NCBI GenBank assembly: GCA_024707265.1
Contig: JANQAB010000005.1
Span: forward strand, 1-64,000
Reading direction: 5' to 3'
DNA: 64,000 bases
Source of the DNA: Sporocytophaga sp.
GTDB taxonomy: Bacteria > Bacteroidota > Bacteroidia > Cytophagales > Cytophagaceae
Below, one piece after another: positions 1-9,612 of the stretch (position 1 is the first letter of the stretch; every line of letters begins with the position of its first letter). A program made the position numbers and the translations under genes. The notes beneath the pieces were generated by a model. It was not told the DNA's origin and made no database searches. It saw nothing but the letters and a program-made list of their open reading frames with translations.

Positions 1-169
1 TATTTTATGGATTTAAAGAATATTTAATACTACAACAATAACTTTTTATATTTATTTTTTTAGTGTTATCGTTTTAGATTTAATTCATATTTGATCCTAA
101 TCATTTAGTCAAATTGAAAATTTAATTTTTATATTACAGCCTTAAATCCTGATTTCTTGTTTTGAATTA

Positions 170-2206
170 ATGAATTTTCTATATCCTTCTTTTTTGGTTG
201 CATTATCGGCTATATTAATTCCGGTAATTATCCATCTGTTTAATTTTCAACGCCCGGTTAAGGTATTATTTACTAATGTTTCTTTTCTGGAGGTAGTTAA
301 GGAATCTACATCAACACGGTTTAAATTAAAGCAAATACTTATACTGTTAAGTAGGATATTGTTTATCCTTTTTCTTGTATTAGCTTTTGCTCAGCCTATC
401 ATTCTGGGAAGTGGAGTTGGAACTAAGGATAAAAGTAATGTTGGGGTTTACCTGGATAATTCCTACAGCATGGAAAATGAATTGGAGGATGGTAAAGCGC
501 TGGATGTTGTTACAAAGTCATTATTGTCGCTAATAGATCTTAATTCTGCATCTACAAATTATGTTCTTTTGACAAATAATTTTGAGGGAAGAGACCTTTA
601 TAAAAGGAACAGAGATAGGTTTAGTGAAAGGTTGTCTGAGTTAAGATTTTCCAACGAATACCGGAGTGCTGATGAGGTTAATAACAGGTTTAAAAATTTG
701 GGTGATGTAGAAAGTAAATCAGTTAATAGTTATTATTGGTTTTCTGATTTTCAGAAATCAACAATGGGATCATTGGAAAATTTAGTATTGGATTCTTTAT
801 CTGAGTATTATTGGATCCCAGTTCACAATAAAGATGTATCCAACGTTTACATTGATTCCATTTGGTTGGGCACTCCTTATGTGAAAGTGAACCAGAATAA
901 TGAGATTAATGTAAAACTCAATTATCGCGGAAGTGAAGATAATAAAGAGGTTCATTTGAAACTTAGCATTGATGGGATTCAGGTTAGCTCTGCAGTTGCA
1001 GAGGTGAGTAATGGCGTTTCTAAAGTTGTGAAAATACCTTTTAATATCACGGGAGATTCAGTTAAAAAATGTATTCTTTCTATTGATGATAGTCCTATTT
1101 CTTTTGACAATCAATATTTTTTTACAATCAATCCAAGTCCTAAGGTTAAAGTTTTATTAGTGGACGATGGGAATAGTTCTTATTTGAGAAATTTATTTAG
1201 TAATGAGGATATTTTTGTTGTCACATCAGCTTCGTCAGGAAGTCTTGATTATTCATCAATTCCTGTTTCTAATTTAATAGTAATTAATGCTGTAAAAAAT
1301 ATTCCGACTTCTCTTTCCGAGTCCATTGCTGAATTTGTTAAAAAAGGTGGTGAACTTATATATGTACCTGCCAGTGCTACCGATATTAACAATTTAAATG
1401 ATTTTTTAAAGAAATTAAATATTTCTCAAGTTGAGTCTTATGCAGCAGATACTTTAGGGGATAAGGGGTTATATTCCTTAGTCCCTCCTGACTTTAACAA
1501 TCCATTTTTTAAAAATATTTTTGAGAAAAAGGATCAAAACATTTCCATGCCCTATGCTTTTCCTGTTTTGTATTCTAAAAATCAATCAAACGGGCTATTG
1601 AAGTTTAAGAATGGCAGGTCATACTTGTCTGAGTTCGCTTCTGGTAAAGGTAAGTTATTTTTATTTTCTTCACCTTTCAATTCCGGCTATACAAATTTTC
1701 CAAGGCATGCACTATTCGTACCTGTTTTATACAAAATTGGATTCGATAGTTTTTCATCGTATGAAAAGTTGGGATATAGTTTTCAGGATAAAAACCTTAC
1801 CATTGAATTATCGGATCCTCGTAGTGAAAATATTTTTACGATGGAGGGTAATGGAATAAAGTTTATTCCAGATCAGAGAGTTTCCGGAAAACAGCTCATG
1901 ATCGAAATACCAGAAAGGGAAATGGGACCTGGATTTTATTCTCTTGTAAATAAACAGGGGCAAACAGAAAGGATTATTGCTTTAAATTTTGGCAAGAATG
2001 AGTCTGTTATGGACTTTTATTCTATCGATGAATTAAAGAAATTTCAGGCAGCACATCCGAATGTGAAAATTTTACCTTTAGAAAATACTGATTCTTTCGT
2101 CAATGATTTTAAAAATGAGGATCAGGGAAGGCCTCTTTGGAAATATTGTTTAATTTTGTGCCTGTTGTTTTTACTCACGGAAATTTTATTGATTCGCTTC
2201 TTTTAA
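170..2206 (+). CDS. BatA-like membrane protein with vWA-type region
   Basis: The first 80 residues form the BatA N-terminal double-transmembrane domain: a hydrophobic helix followed by IIHLFNFQRPVKVLFTNVSF, then a second helix ending at about residue 80. From about residue 90 there is a von Willebrand A-like segment whose DNSYSM matches a MIDAS DxSxS start. Residues 330-450 resemble the glutamine-amidotransferase-like fold seen in long BatA relatives, and a single C-terminal helix ends the protein. The family is tied to aerotolerance operons in Bacteroidota, but its biochemical role is not settled. No other Bat genes are adjacent here; it leads an operon with a dihydroorotase homologue and glycosyltransferases, starting the next gene one base after its stop. 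Family assignment is firm, function is not. Confidence 0.85.
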   Translation: MNFLYPSFLVALSAILIPVIIHLFNFQRPVKVLFTNVSFLEVVKESTSTRFKLKQILILLSRILFILFLVLAFAQPIILGSGVGTKDKSNVGVYLDNSYSMENELEDGKALDVVTKSLLSLIDLNSASTNYVLLTNNFEGRDLYKRNRDRFSERLSELRFSNEYRSADEVNNRFKNLGDVESKSVNSYYWFSDFQKSTMGSLENLVLDSLSEYYWIPVHNKDVSNVYIDSIWLGTPYVKVNQNNEINVKLNYRGSEDNKEVHLKLSIDGIQVSSAVAEVSNGVSKVVKIPFNITGDSVKKCILSIDDSPISFDNQYFFTINPSPKVKVLLVDDGNSSYLRNLFSNEDIFVVTSASSGSLDYSSIPVSNLIVINAVKNIPTSLSESIAEFVKKGGELIYVPASATDINNLNDFLKKLNISQVESYAADTLGDKGLYSLVPPDFNNPFFKNIFEKKDQNISMPYAFPVLYSKNQSNGLLKFKNGRSYLSEFASGKGKLFLFSSPFNSGYTNFPRHALFVPVLYKIGFDSFSSYEKLGYSFQDKNLTIELSDPRSENIFTMEGNGIKFIPDQRVSGKQLMIEIPEREMGPGFYSLVNKQGQTERIIALNFGKNESVMDFYSIDELKKFQAAHPNVKILPLENTDSFVNDFKNEDQGRPLWKYCLILCLLFLLTEILLIRFF

Positions 2207-2207
2207 A

Positions 2208-3470
2208 ATGAAAATTCTCTTAAAGTCTGCTGAAATAATAGATAAAAATTCACCTTATCATTTTCAGAAAAAGAACATAATTATTGTTGATGGTAAAATT
2301 GAGAAGATTGGAGATTCTGAAGAGACTGCAGATATTGTACTTGAAAGCCCCAATTTAAAAGTTTCACCCGGTTGGTTTGATTTAAGAGCCTCTATTAAAG
2401 ATCCGGGAAGTGAGCATAAAGAAGATATTCATTCGGCTACAAGAGCAGCAGCTTCAGGTGGGTTTACTGGTATGGTTTGTATGCCTAATACCAAACCGGT
2501 TTTACAAACGAAAGATTTGGTGGAGTATATCTCTAACAGGTCTGCCAATAAAATAACTTCTGTTTATCCTGTTGCAGCTGTTACAGTGGACAATAAGGGG
2601 GAAGAGATCACTGAAATGATAGATTTGCATAAGGCAGGTGCAATTGCTTTTTCTGATGGCAATAAACCAATCTGGCATTCGGATGTGTTACTGAAAACAC
2701 TTCAATACCTTCAGTCATTTAATGGATTATTGCTTGTTCATGCAGAGGATAAATACGTGTCAATGTATGGTCAGATGAATGAAGGCTTTACCAGTACACT
2801 ACTGGGATTAAAGGGGCTTCCCAAGCTGGCAGAAGAAATCATTGTTGAAAGAGATCTTAGAATATTAAGATATACAGGAGGAAAGATTCATTTTTCTCAT
2901 GTTAGTAGTCCTCGCTCTTTAGAACTTATCAAACAAGCTAAAGCTGAAGGTTTGAATGTAACTTCTGATATTACCGCATACAATCTTGCGCTAGATGATA
3001 CCCTACTCACTTCTTTTGATACAAATTTAAAAGTAAATCCTCCATTGAGATCCAGAGAAGATGTTGATGCATTCTGGAATTATTTAAGAGATGGAGTTAT
3101 TGATGCAATTGTATCAGACCATAATCCTCAGGATGAAGAAAGCAAGAATCTGGAATTTGACCTGGCTGAATTTGGAATGATTGGATTAGAATCAGTGTTT
3201 TCCATTGTAAATACGATAAAAAGAGATATTTCCCTTGAAACTCTTCTTGATAAGATATCCTTTGCGCCTCGCAGAATTCTGGGTTTACCTCAGCCCGTTA
3301 TAAAGGAAGGCGAACTTGCTGAAATCACCATTTTTGATTCAGAAAAGGAGTGGGAGTTTACTAAAAATGATATTAAATCAAAATCTAAAAATACTCCATT
3401 TGTCGGTTGGAAGTTTAAAGGGAAGCCTTTGGCTGTAGTAAACAAAGGAATGTATTTTATTAATAATTAA
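2208..3470 (+). CDS. Dihydroorotase homologue lacking the HxH metal motif
   Basis: A full-length (420 aa) cyclic amidohydrolase of the PyrC dihydroorotase family, which normally closes carbamoyl-aspartate to dihydroorotate in pyrimidine synthesis. Family landmarks are visible: GGFTGMVCMPNTKP (residues 84-97), D150, H178 in HAED, H231 in SHVS, the substrate-region NPPLR near 277-281 and D304. The strand-1 metal motif that should read DxHxH is DLRAS at residues 58-62, so both histidines are missing, and the usual DHAPH near 304 is DHNPQ. Bacteroidota often carry such a second, degenerate PyrC. I infer loss or change of catalysis, perhaps with a structural role. It sits one base after the BatA-like gene and one base before a glycosyltransferase, so it is translated as part of that operon. 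Confidence 0.85.
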   Translation: MKILLKSAEIIDKNSPYHFQKKNIIIVDGKIEKIGDSEETADIVLESPNLKVSPGWFDLRASIKDPGSEHKEDIHSATRAAASGGFTGMVCMPNTKPVLQTKDLVEYISNRSANKITSVYPVAAVTVDNKGEEITEMIDLHKAGAIAFSDGNKPIWHSDVLLKTLQYLQSFNGLLLVHAEDKYVSMYGQMNEGFTSTLLGLKGLPKLAEEIIVERDLRILRYTGGKIHFSHVSSPRSLELIKQAKAEGLNVTSDITAYNLALDDTLLTSFDTNLKVNPPLRSREDVDAFWNYLRDGVIDAIVSDHNPQDEESKNLEFDLAEFGMIGLESVFSIVNTIKRDISLETLLDKISFAPRRILGLPQPVIKEGELAEITIFDSEKEWEFTKNDIKSKSKNTPFVGWKFKGKPLAVVNKGMYFINN

Positions 3471-3471
3471 G

Positions 3472-4446
3472 ATGGCCTCTCTAAGACCGGATATATCTGT
3501 AATAGTGCCTTTACTGAATGAGGCAGAATCCTTACCCGAACTTACTCAATGGATAAGTAGAGTAATGGATAAGAATCATTTTAAATATGAAGTCATCCTC
3601 GTAGATGATGGAAGTACAGATGAATCATGGGATGTCATTGAAAAGTTAAATACTCAGAATCCATATATTAAGGGGATTAGGTTTAGTCGGAATTATGGTA
3701 AAAGTGCAGCTTTGAATCAGGGATTTCATAATGCCCAGGGGGAGGTTGTGATTACCATGGATGCAGATTTACAAGATAGCCCGGAAGAAATTCCTGAGCT
3801 GTATGATATGATCAAAAATCAAGGATTTGATCTTGTTTCCGGTTGGAAAAAGAAACGATTCGATCCTATTTCCAAGACTATACCAACTAAGTTGTTTAAT
3901 GGAGTTACCAGTAGTATATCAGGAATTAAGCTTCATGATTTTAACTGTGGTTTGAAAGCCTACAAATACCAGGTGATTAAAAATGTTGAAATTTATGGAG
4001 AGATGCATCGCTACATTCCTGTAATAGCCAAAAGAAATGGATTTGGTAAAATTGGGGAAAAGGTCGTTCAGCATCAGGCAAGAAAATATGGAACTACAAA
4101 ATTTGGTTTGGAGCGCTTTTTATACGGTTTCCTTGACTTGTTATCCATAACCTTTGTAACAAAATTCAAAAAAAGGCCAATGCATTTTTTTGGCTCTTTA
4201 GGTACATTATCTTTTATCTTTGGTTTTTTTACTACTTTTTATTTGCTTGCAGATAAGATTTACAATATTTCAATGGGAGTCAGAGGGAGAGATGTAGTTG
4301 ATAATACCTGGTTTTACCTGGCTTTAGTTGCGATAGTAATTGGCGTGCAATTATTTTTAGCAGGTTTTATTGGAGAAATCCTTACAATGAACTCTCATAA
4401 AAGGTCTGATTATATAGTTCTTGATAAAGTCGGAGATATTGCATGA
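3472..4446 (+). CDS. Family 2 glycosyltransferase, DPM1/GtrB-like
   Basis: The N-terminal 220 residues are a GT-A fold of family 2: SVIVPLLNEAESLPEL opens the Rossmann-like core, DDGSTDESW is the nucleotide loop and DADLQDSPEEIPEL holds the DxD-type metal site. Two C-terminal membrane helices (about residues 240-262 and 280-305) match the polyprenyl-phosphate sugar transferases (GtrB/DPM1 type), which move a hexose from a nucleotide sugar to undecaprenyl phosphate on the cytoplasmic face. The sugar cannot be told from sequence. Its ATG follows the previous stop by one base, and its stop overlaps the next gene by four bases (ATGA), indicating translational coupling. Confidence 0.9.
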   Translation: MASLRPDISVIVPLLNEAESLPELTQWISRVMDKNHFKYEVILVDDGSTDESWDVIEKLNTQNPYIKGIRFSRNYGKSAALNQGFHNAQGEVVITMDADLQDSPEEIPELYDMIKNQGFDLVSGWKKKRFDPISKTIPTKLFNGVTSSISGIKLHDFNCGLKAYKYQVIKNVEIYGEMHRYIPVIAKRNGFGKIGEKVVQHQARKYGTTKFGLERFLYGFLDLLSITFVTKFKKRPMHFFGSLGTLSFIFGFFTTFYLLADKIYNISMGVRGRDVVDNTWFYLALVAIVIGVQLFLAGFIGEILTMNSHKRSDYIVLDKVGDIA

Positions 4447-5414
4447 GAAGGTATTCTGTAGTCATTCCAATCTACAACCGTCCTGACGAAATTAAAGAAC
4501 TACTGGAAAGTCTTACCAAACAGACTTACAGAAATTTTGATGTTGTTATTGTCGAAGACGGGTCTTCAATAAAATGTGAGGATATAGTCAATACCTTCAA
4601 AACACAGCTAGACGTAACATATTACTTTAAAGAAAATTCAGGTCAGGGTTTTTCCAGAAACTATGGATATGAAAGGGCTAAGGGAGATTACTATGTAGTT
4701 TTTGATTCTGACTGCATTATTCCGCCCAACTATTTTGAAGAGCTTGAAAAAGCTTTAGATGAAAAAATACCTGGATGCATTTGGCGGCCCAGATAAAAGC
4801 CATCCATCGTTTACAGATGTACAGAAAGCCATTAGCTATTCAATGACTTCATTGTTTACTACCGGGGAATAAGAGGGAATAAGAAAAGAGTCGGTATCTT
4901 CCACCCTAGAAGTTTTAATATGGGAATATCCAGACAGGTTTTTGAGAAAACCAGAGGATATATCATTACAAGAATGGGAGAAGATATTGAATTTAGTATC
5001 AGAATAATTAATAGCGGATTTAAATCGGGCCTTGTAGAGAATGCTTTCGTTTATCATAAAAGAAGGACAAACTTTAGGCATTTCTTTAAACAACTGCATT
5101 TTTTCGGAAGAGCAAGAATAAACATTTATAGATTTTTTCCTTCGGAATTAAAACCGATTCATTTTATGCCAGCAGCATTCACCTTGTTCTGCGCATTCAC
5201 GATGCTTTCAGCAATTGTTAGCAGTAAGTTATTCTATTTGTGCTCTGGAATATTGTTGTTGTATTCTTTGCTGATCCTGATAGATTCAACAGTGAAAAAT
5301 AAAAGTTTAAAAATAGGATTTCTCAGCATTGCTGCTGTCTTTACACAGCTTACGGGCTATGGGATAGGCTTTTTAACAGAGCTTAAAAGAGAGTTGTTTA
5401 AAGAAAGGAAATAA
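4443..5414 (+). pseudogene. Family 2 glycosyltransferase, disrupted by two compensating indels
   Basis: Two pieces in the same frame, 4443-4796 and 4920-5414, belong to one gene. The first carries the GT2 start (VVIPIYNRPDEIKELL, EDGSS, FDSDC) and breaks at the A6 run 4762-4767. Removing one A restores KYLDAFGGPDKSHPSF and on through SMTSLFTTG up to the G4 run 4864-4867, where one G must be added to reach the second piece (RSFNMGISRQVFEKTRGY, GEDIEFSIRI). The repaired protein is 323 aa, a usual size, with two membrane helices near the end. Both breaks sit in homopolymers and all residues around them stay conserved, so sequencing error is more likely than decay. Likely role: transfer of a sugar in envelope polysaccharide synthesis with the preceding GT2. 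Confidence 0.8.
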
Positions 5415-5417
5415 GCT

Positions 5418-6179
5418 TTACTTTTTACAAAAGTAAATAATTTCTTCTTTAGGCAAAGCATACCTCTCTACAATTTTAGGATCGAGCTGCATCACATAGT
5501 CATCCTCAATAACTGTAAATCCACCTTGCTCAAGACGTTTTCTGTAATCTCTTCCATAAACTCTGACATGATCATTTTGACCGAATATTTTTTCTCTGTC
5601 TGCAGGATCCGTTATAGAGAAATCTTCAAAAGTAGTTTCGCGGCTTAGATCAAGGGGGGATTGAATGATAGCCCATCCTCCGGGCTTTAGTACCCTGTAA
5701 ATTTCACTCATAGCTTTAATGTCACTATCAACGTGTTCCATAACATGATTGCAGAAAGCTACGTCAAAAGTATTGGCATCAAATGGAATCTGATGTATAT
5801 CCATTTTAACTTTAGCTAATGGAGATTCAAGATCCGCTGTGATATAATCCAGATTTTTAAGCGCTTCAAAACGATGGATAAAACAGTGTTCCGGAGCTAT
5901 GTGTAATACCTTTAACTGAGCTGTGAAGAAATTGGTCTGATTCTTCAGGTATAACCACATTAAACGGTGTCTTTCAAGTGAAAGGCTATCAGGAGCAAGA
6001 GCGTTGGGTCTCGGAATTCTCCCATAAGGAAGGAATTTTCTATATGTTTTCCCTGAAATCGGACATTCTACATTATTCCCCGCATAAAAAAGGGCAATAA
6101 CCTTTAGCGCAAGTGGACTTATTATCTGTAAGTATTTTCTGGGAATTTTTCTGATGACCAGACTTATTAACTTTTTCAT
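5418..6179 (-). CDS. Class I SAM-dependent methyltransferase
   Basis: A 253-aa protein with a Methyltransf_11-type core. The stretch VLHIAPE is the motif I region and is unusual in lacking the common GxGxG; motif II is around FDVAFCNHVMEHV, followed by RVLKPGGWAIIQSP, a hallmark of small-molecule and lipid methyltransferases. A Cys-containing segment before it (NVECPISGKTYRKFLPYG) resembles the short N-terminal part often seen in sugar or lipid methyltransferases of this phylum. It lies convergent with the glycosyltransferase operon, three bases after its end, which fits an envelope-modification role, but the substrate is unknown. Confidence 0.8.
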   Translation of the reverse strand: MKKLISLVIRKIPRKYLQIISPLALKVIALFYAGNNVECPISGKTYRKFLPYGRIPRPNALAPDSLSLERHRLMWLYLKNQTNFFTAQLKVLHIAPEHCFIHRFEALKNLDYITADLESPLAKVKMDIHQIPFDANTFDVAFCNHVMEHVDSDIKAMSEIYRVLKPGGWAIIQSPLDLSRETTFEDFSITDPADREKIFGQNDHVRVYGRDYRKRLEQGGFTVIEDDYVMQLDPKIVERYALPKEEIIYFCKK

Positions 6180-6302
6180 TTAAACTAATGACAAATTAGC
6201 TCCAAAAGATAGCTGATATTTTGCCCTTTATCCTAAGAAAAATGAAAAGAAAAACTTTCGATATGGGCCATAGTTAATTTAATAGTATTATGATAAAAAA
6301 CT

Positions 6303-7367
6303 ATGAGGATAGCACAAGTGAGTCCGCTTTTTGAAAGCGTGCCACCTAAATTATATGGAGGGACTGAAAGAATTGTTTCTTATCTGACAGAGGAATTGGT
6401 AAAGCAGGGACATGAAGTAACCTTATTTGCTTCCGGAGATTCTGAAACCAAAGCTAAACTAATTGCTCCCTGTAACAAAGCTTTAAGACTGGATAGCGAG
6501 AGCATGGATCCACTTGCACATCACTTCACACTTATGGAAATGGTGCAGAGGGATGTTGATAATTTTGATATAATACATTTTCACATTGATTACCTGCATT
6601 TTCCACTTTCAAGGAGAATGCTTGTACCACATATCAGTACTTTGCACGGAAGGCTTGATATGCCTGATCTTATTCCATTATACAAAGAGTATAAAGAAAT
6701 ACCAGTGGTTTCGATTTCTGATTTTCAGAGAAAACCACTTCCTGAAGCCAACTGGGTTGAAACGGTATATCATGGACTTCCTTCAGACTTATATAACGGA
6801 AGTTATAGTGAGGGAAAGTATCTGGCATTTTTAGGAAGGTTTTCTCCAGAGAAGAGACCGGAGAGAGCTATTCAACTAGCCATTGACGCAGGTATTCCAA
6901 TTAAGCTGGCAGCCAAAGTTGATACCAAAGATCATGAATATTTTGAGACTGTTATAAAACCAATGCTCAATCACCCTTTGGTTGAATATGTTGGAGAGGT
7001 CAGTGAAAAAGAGAAACAGGAATTCCTTGGAAATGCAATTGCTCTTGTTTTTCTGATCGATTGGCCTGAGCCTTTTGGTCTGGTTATGATAGAATCAATC
7101 GCTTGTGGCACTCCTGTAATTGCCTGGAGAAACGGAAGCGTTCCGGAAGTTATAGAAGATGGGGTATCTGGAAGGATTGTGGAAAGTATGGAAGAAGCAC
7201 TTTGTAGCATTGAGGAGGTAAAAAGACTCGACAGGACTAAAGTTCGTGCTTGTTTCGATAAGAAATTTTCAGCAGAGAGAATGACCAGAGATTATGTAGA
7301 GGTTTACGACCAGTTGATCAAAACCAAAAGTATGTCCAATATTAATTTTGTATATAAAAATGTTTAG
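6303..7367 (+). CDS. Family 4 glycosyltransferase (GT-B)
   Basis: 354 aa with the GT-B two-domain layout: the N-terminal acceptor domain starts MRIAQVSPLFESVPPKLYGG with the glycine-rich YGGTER loop, and the C-terminal donor domain carries YLAFLGRFSPEKRPERAI and the E-x7-E type segment PEPFGLVMIESIACGTPVI, then RNGSVPEVIEDG. These place it in GT4 (retaining, nucleotide-sugar dependent). Two bases separate it from the downstream debranching-type glucosidase, with which it almost surely forms an operon. The acceptor is unknown; the pairing suggests synthesis and trimming of the same alpha-glucoside or glycogen-like compound. Confidence 0.88.
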   Translation: MRIAQVSPLFESVPPKLYGGTERIVSYLTEELVKQGHEVTLFASGDSETKAKLIAPCNKALRLDSESMDPLAHHFTLMEMVQRDVDNFDIIHFHIDYLHFPLSRRMLVPHISTLHGRLDMPDLIPLYKEYKEIPVVSISDFQRKPLPEANWVETVYHGLPSDLYNGSYSEGKYLAFLGRFSPEKRPERAIQLAIDAGIPIKLAAKVDTKDHEYFETVIKPMLNHPLVEYVGEVSEKEKQEFLGNAIALVFLIDWPEPFGLVMIESIACGTPVIAWRNGSVPEVIEDGVSGRIVESMEEALCSIEEVKRLDRTKVRACFDKKFSAERMTRDYVEVYDQLIKTKSMSNINFVYKNV

Positions 7368-7369
7368 GC

Positions 7370-9583
7370 ATGGGAAGTTATATCAAGTATAAAAATCAAT
7401 ATTTTATTCTTGCTTCTTCATCTCTGGCCGATGACAGGATAATGGTGCTCAAGCATGAAGATATGTTTGGGGTCTTTGATCGCTATGGTGATGTGTTTCC
7501 AATAGGGCATGGTGCACAGGGATTATTTTGTGAAGGAACAAGATTTTTAAGTAAGCTGGAAATGCTTATAGAAGGGCACAGACCTTTACTGCTGAGTTCA
7601 AGTCTGAAGGAAGAAAACGAGTTGATGACAGTGGACTTAACCAATTCTGATTATCTGAATAAAAATGGGTCGATAGCTGAAAAAGGTTCGCTGCATATTC
7701 ACAGAGCAAAATTTGTATACAATTACGTTTGCTATGAGAAAATACGGCTATGCAATTTCGGAATGGAGCCTCTGACTTTTAATCTGTCATTGAGTTTTGA
7801 GTCGGATTTTAAAGATATTTTTGAGGTCAGAGGTTTATCAAGGAAAAAAGCTGGAAGAAAAGCTACTCCTAAGTACCTGGAAGATCAGATCATTCTTGGT
7901 TATAAAGGTTTGGATAATGTGTCCAGAAAAACAAGGATTAAATTTGAAAAAGCTCCCGATTCTATTGAAAATAAAAAAGTACTCTATAAAATTCAATTAG
8001 CACCTAAGGCATGTGATTATATATCTTTTGCAGTAGCGTGTGAAATTGGAAAAAAAGAAACACAGATTCTGAAATATGAAGATGCCTATCATCAGGTTAT
8101 AAAAACACTTGAAAAAGTTAAAGAGGAATCCTGTGAATTGTTGAGCTCTAATGAACAGTTTAACGAATGGCTACATAGATCTAAATCTGATCTGATCACT
8201 ATGATTTCCAATACTGAATATGGTATATATCCATATGCAGGCATTCCATGGTATAGTACACCATTTGGCAGGGATGGTATTATTACAGCATGGCAATGTT
8301 TATGGTTAAATCCAGAAATAACCAAAGGCGTATTAAAGTATCTCGCGGCAACACAAGCGGACACCGAAAATAGTTTTCAGGATGCAGAACCAGGTAAGAT
8401 TTTCCATGAGAAAAGAGGTGGAGAAATGGCTGAACTTGGCGAAATTCCATTTAAGATGTACTATGGAACTATAGATGCTACGCCTCTCTTTGTAGCGCTG
8501 GCAGGTGCTTATCTGCAAAGGACAAATGATCTTGAAACGCTGCGACATATCTGGCCTAATATTGAGGCGGCATTGACTTGGATCGATCAATTCGGAGATA
8601 TTGACGGAGACGGATTTGTTGAATATCAGAAAAAATCTGAAAGCGGACTTAATAATCAGGGGTGGAAAGATTCTCACGATTCCATATTTTATTCAAACGG
8701 AAAACTGGCAAAGGGACCTATAGCTTTATGTGAGGTACAGGGCTATGTGTACGATGCAAAGGTAAGCGCGAGTATGATAGCAAGAGAACTTGGAATGGAG
8801 GAAAAGGCTGAAGAATTAAGTCTTCAGGCTAATGAACTAAAGGAAAAGTTTGCGAAATCCTTTTGGTCTGAAGAGAAAAAGTGCTATTACATTGCTTTAG
8901 ACGGACAAAAAAATCCATGTGATGTTGTATCAAGCAATGCGGGGCACTGCCTCTTTTCAGGTATTGCCAAAAAAGAACATGCAGAACAACTTGCTTCTAC
9001 ACTCCTTAATGATAAGATGTTTTCAGGCTGGGGTATCAGAACAATTGCTTCAGATGAATTCAGATATAATCCGATGTCTTATCATAACGGATCAATCTGG
9101 CCTCATGATAATTCCCTGATTGCATATGGACTCTATAAGTATGGGTTTTACGAAGAAGTACACAAAGTGCTTAAGGGGATGTTTGATGTAACTACTTTTG
9201 TTGAATTGCAGAGATTACCTGAGTTGTTTTGTGGCTTTGAAAAAAGAAAGAACGAAGGTCCTACAGCATATCCTGTTGCCTGTTCACCACAGGCCTGGGC
9301 AGTTACTTCAATCTATTTCTTACTACAAGCATCTTTGGGAATTGAAATTAATGCAAAAGAAAATACTATTAACTTCGTGAACCCTACTTTGCCTTCATTT
9401 ATTAATGAACTTACAATCACTAACCTAAAAGTGAATAATACAAGAGTAGTGATTCAGATAAGAAGAAATTTAGATAATGAAATTGATGTCTATCTGCTAC
9501 ACAAAGACGGTGATGTAAAGGTTAAAAAAGTAGAGAATGAAAATATCCTTATAAAGAAAAATAAGCTGGTAGAAGCAAGGTAA
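7370..9583 (+). CDS. Amylo-alpha-1,6-glucosidase / glycogen debranching-type enzyme
   Basis: 737 aa. The N-terminal 250 residues are a beta-sandwich like the GDE N-terminal domain (DRYGDVFPIGHGAQGLFCEGTRF). The rest is an (alpha/alpha)6 barrel of the GDE_C type. Expected active-site regions are visible: GIPWYSTPFGRDGIITAW (Asp acid region), DGDGFVEYQ, GLNNQGWKDSHDS, and SYHNGSIWPHDNSLIAYG toward the C-terminus. Such enzymes cleave alpha-1,6 branches or related glucosidic bonds. It follows a GT4 glycosyltransferase by two bases. Its last codons lie in the stem of a terminator shared with purB. Precise substrate is uncertain; related barrels also act on other alpha-glucosides. Confidence 0.87.
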   Translation: MGSYIKYKNQYFILASSSLADDRIMVLKHEDMFGVFDRYGDVFPIGHGAQGLFCEGTRFLSKLEMLIEGHRPLLLSSSLKEENELMTVDLTNSDYLNKNGSIAEKGSLHIHRAKFVYNYVCYEKIRLCNFGMEPLTFNLSLSFESDFKDIFEVRGLSRKKAGRKATPKYLEDQIILGYKGLDNVSRKTRIKFEKAPDSIENKKVLYKIQLAPKACDYISFAVACEIGKKETQILKYEDAYHQVIKTLEKVKEESCELLSSNEQFNEWLHRSKSDLITMISNTEYGIYPYAGIPWYSTPFGRDGIITAWQCLWLNPEITKGVLKYLAATQADTENSFQDAEPGKIFHEKRGGEMAELGEIPFKMYYGTIDATPLFVALAGAYLQRTNDLETLRHIWPNIEAALTWIDQFGDIDGDGFVEYQKKSESGLNNQGWKDSHDSIFYSNGKLAKGPIALCEVQGYVYDAKVSASMIARELGMEEKAEELSLQANELKEKFAKSFWSEEKKCYYIALDGQKNPCDVVSSNAGHCLFSGIAKKEHAEQLASTLLNDKMFSGWGIRTIASDEFRYNPMSYHNGSIWPHDNSLIAYGLYKYGFYEEVHKVLKGMFDVTTFVELQRLPELFCGFEKRKNEGPTAYPVACSPQAWAVTSIYFLLQASLGIEINAKENTINFVNPTLPSFINELTITNLKVNNTRVVIQIRRNLDNEIDVYLLHKDGDVKVKKVENENILIKKNKLVEAR

Positions 9584-9607
9584 GTATTCTGCTTCTACCA
9601 GCTTATT
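9560..9607. terminator. 18-bp perfect stem, bidirectional terminator
   Basis: Positions 9560-9577 are exactly complementary to 9590-9607 with a 12-base loop. It lies between the convergent ends of the glucosidase gene (stop at 9583, inside the loop) and purB (stop at 9613). The A-rich and T-rich flanks make it usable from both sides. Confidence 0.8.
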
Positions 9608-9612
9608 AAATA

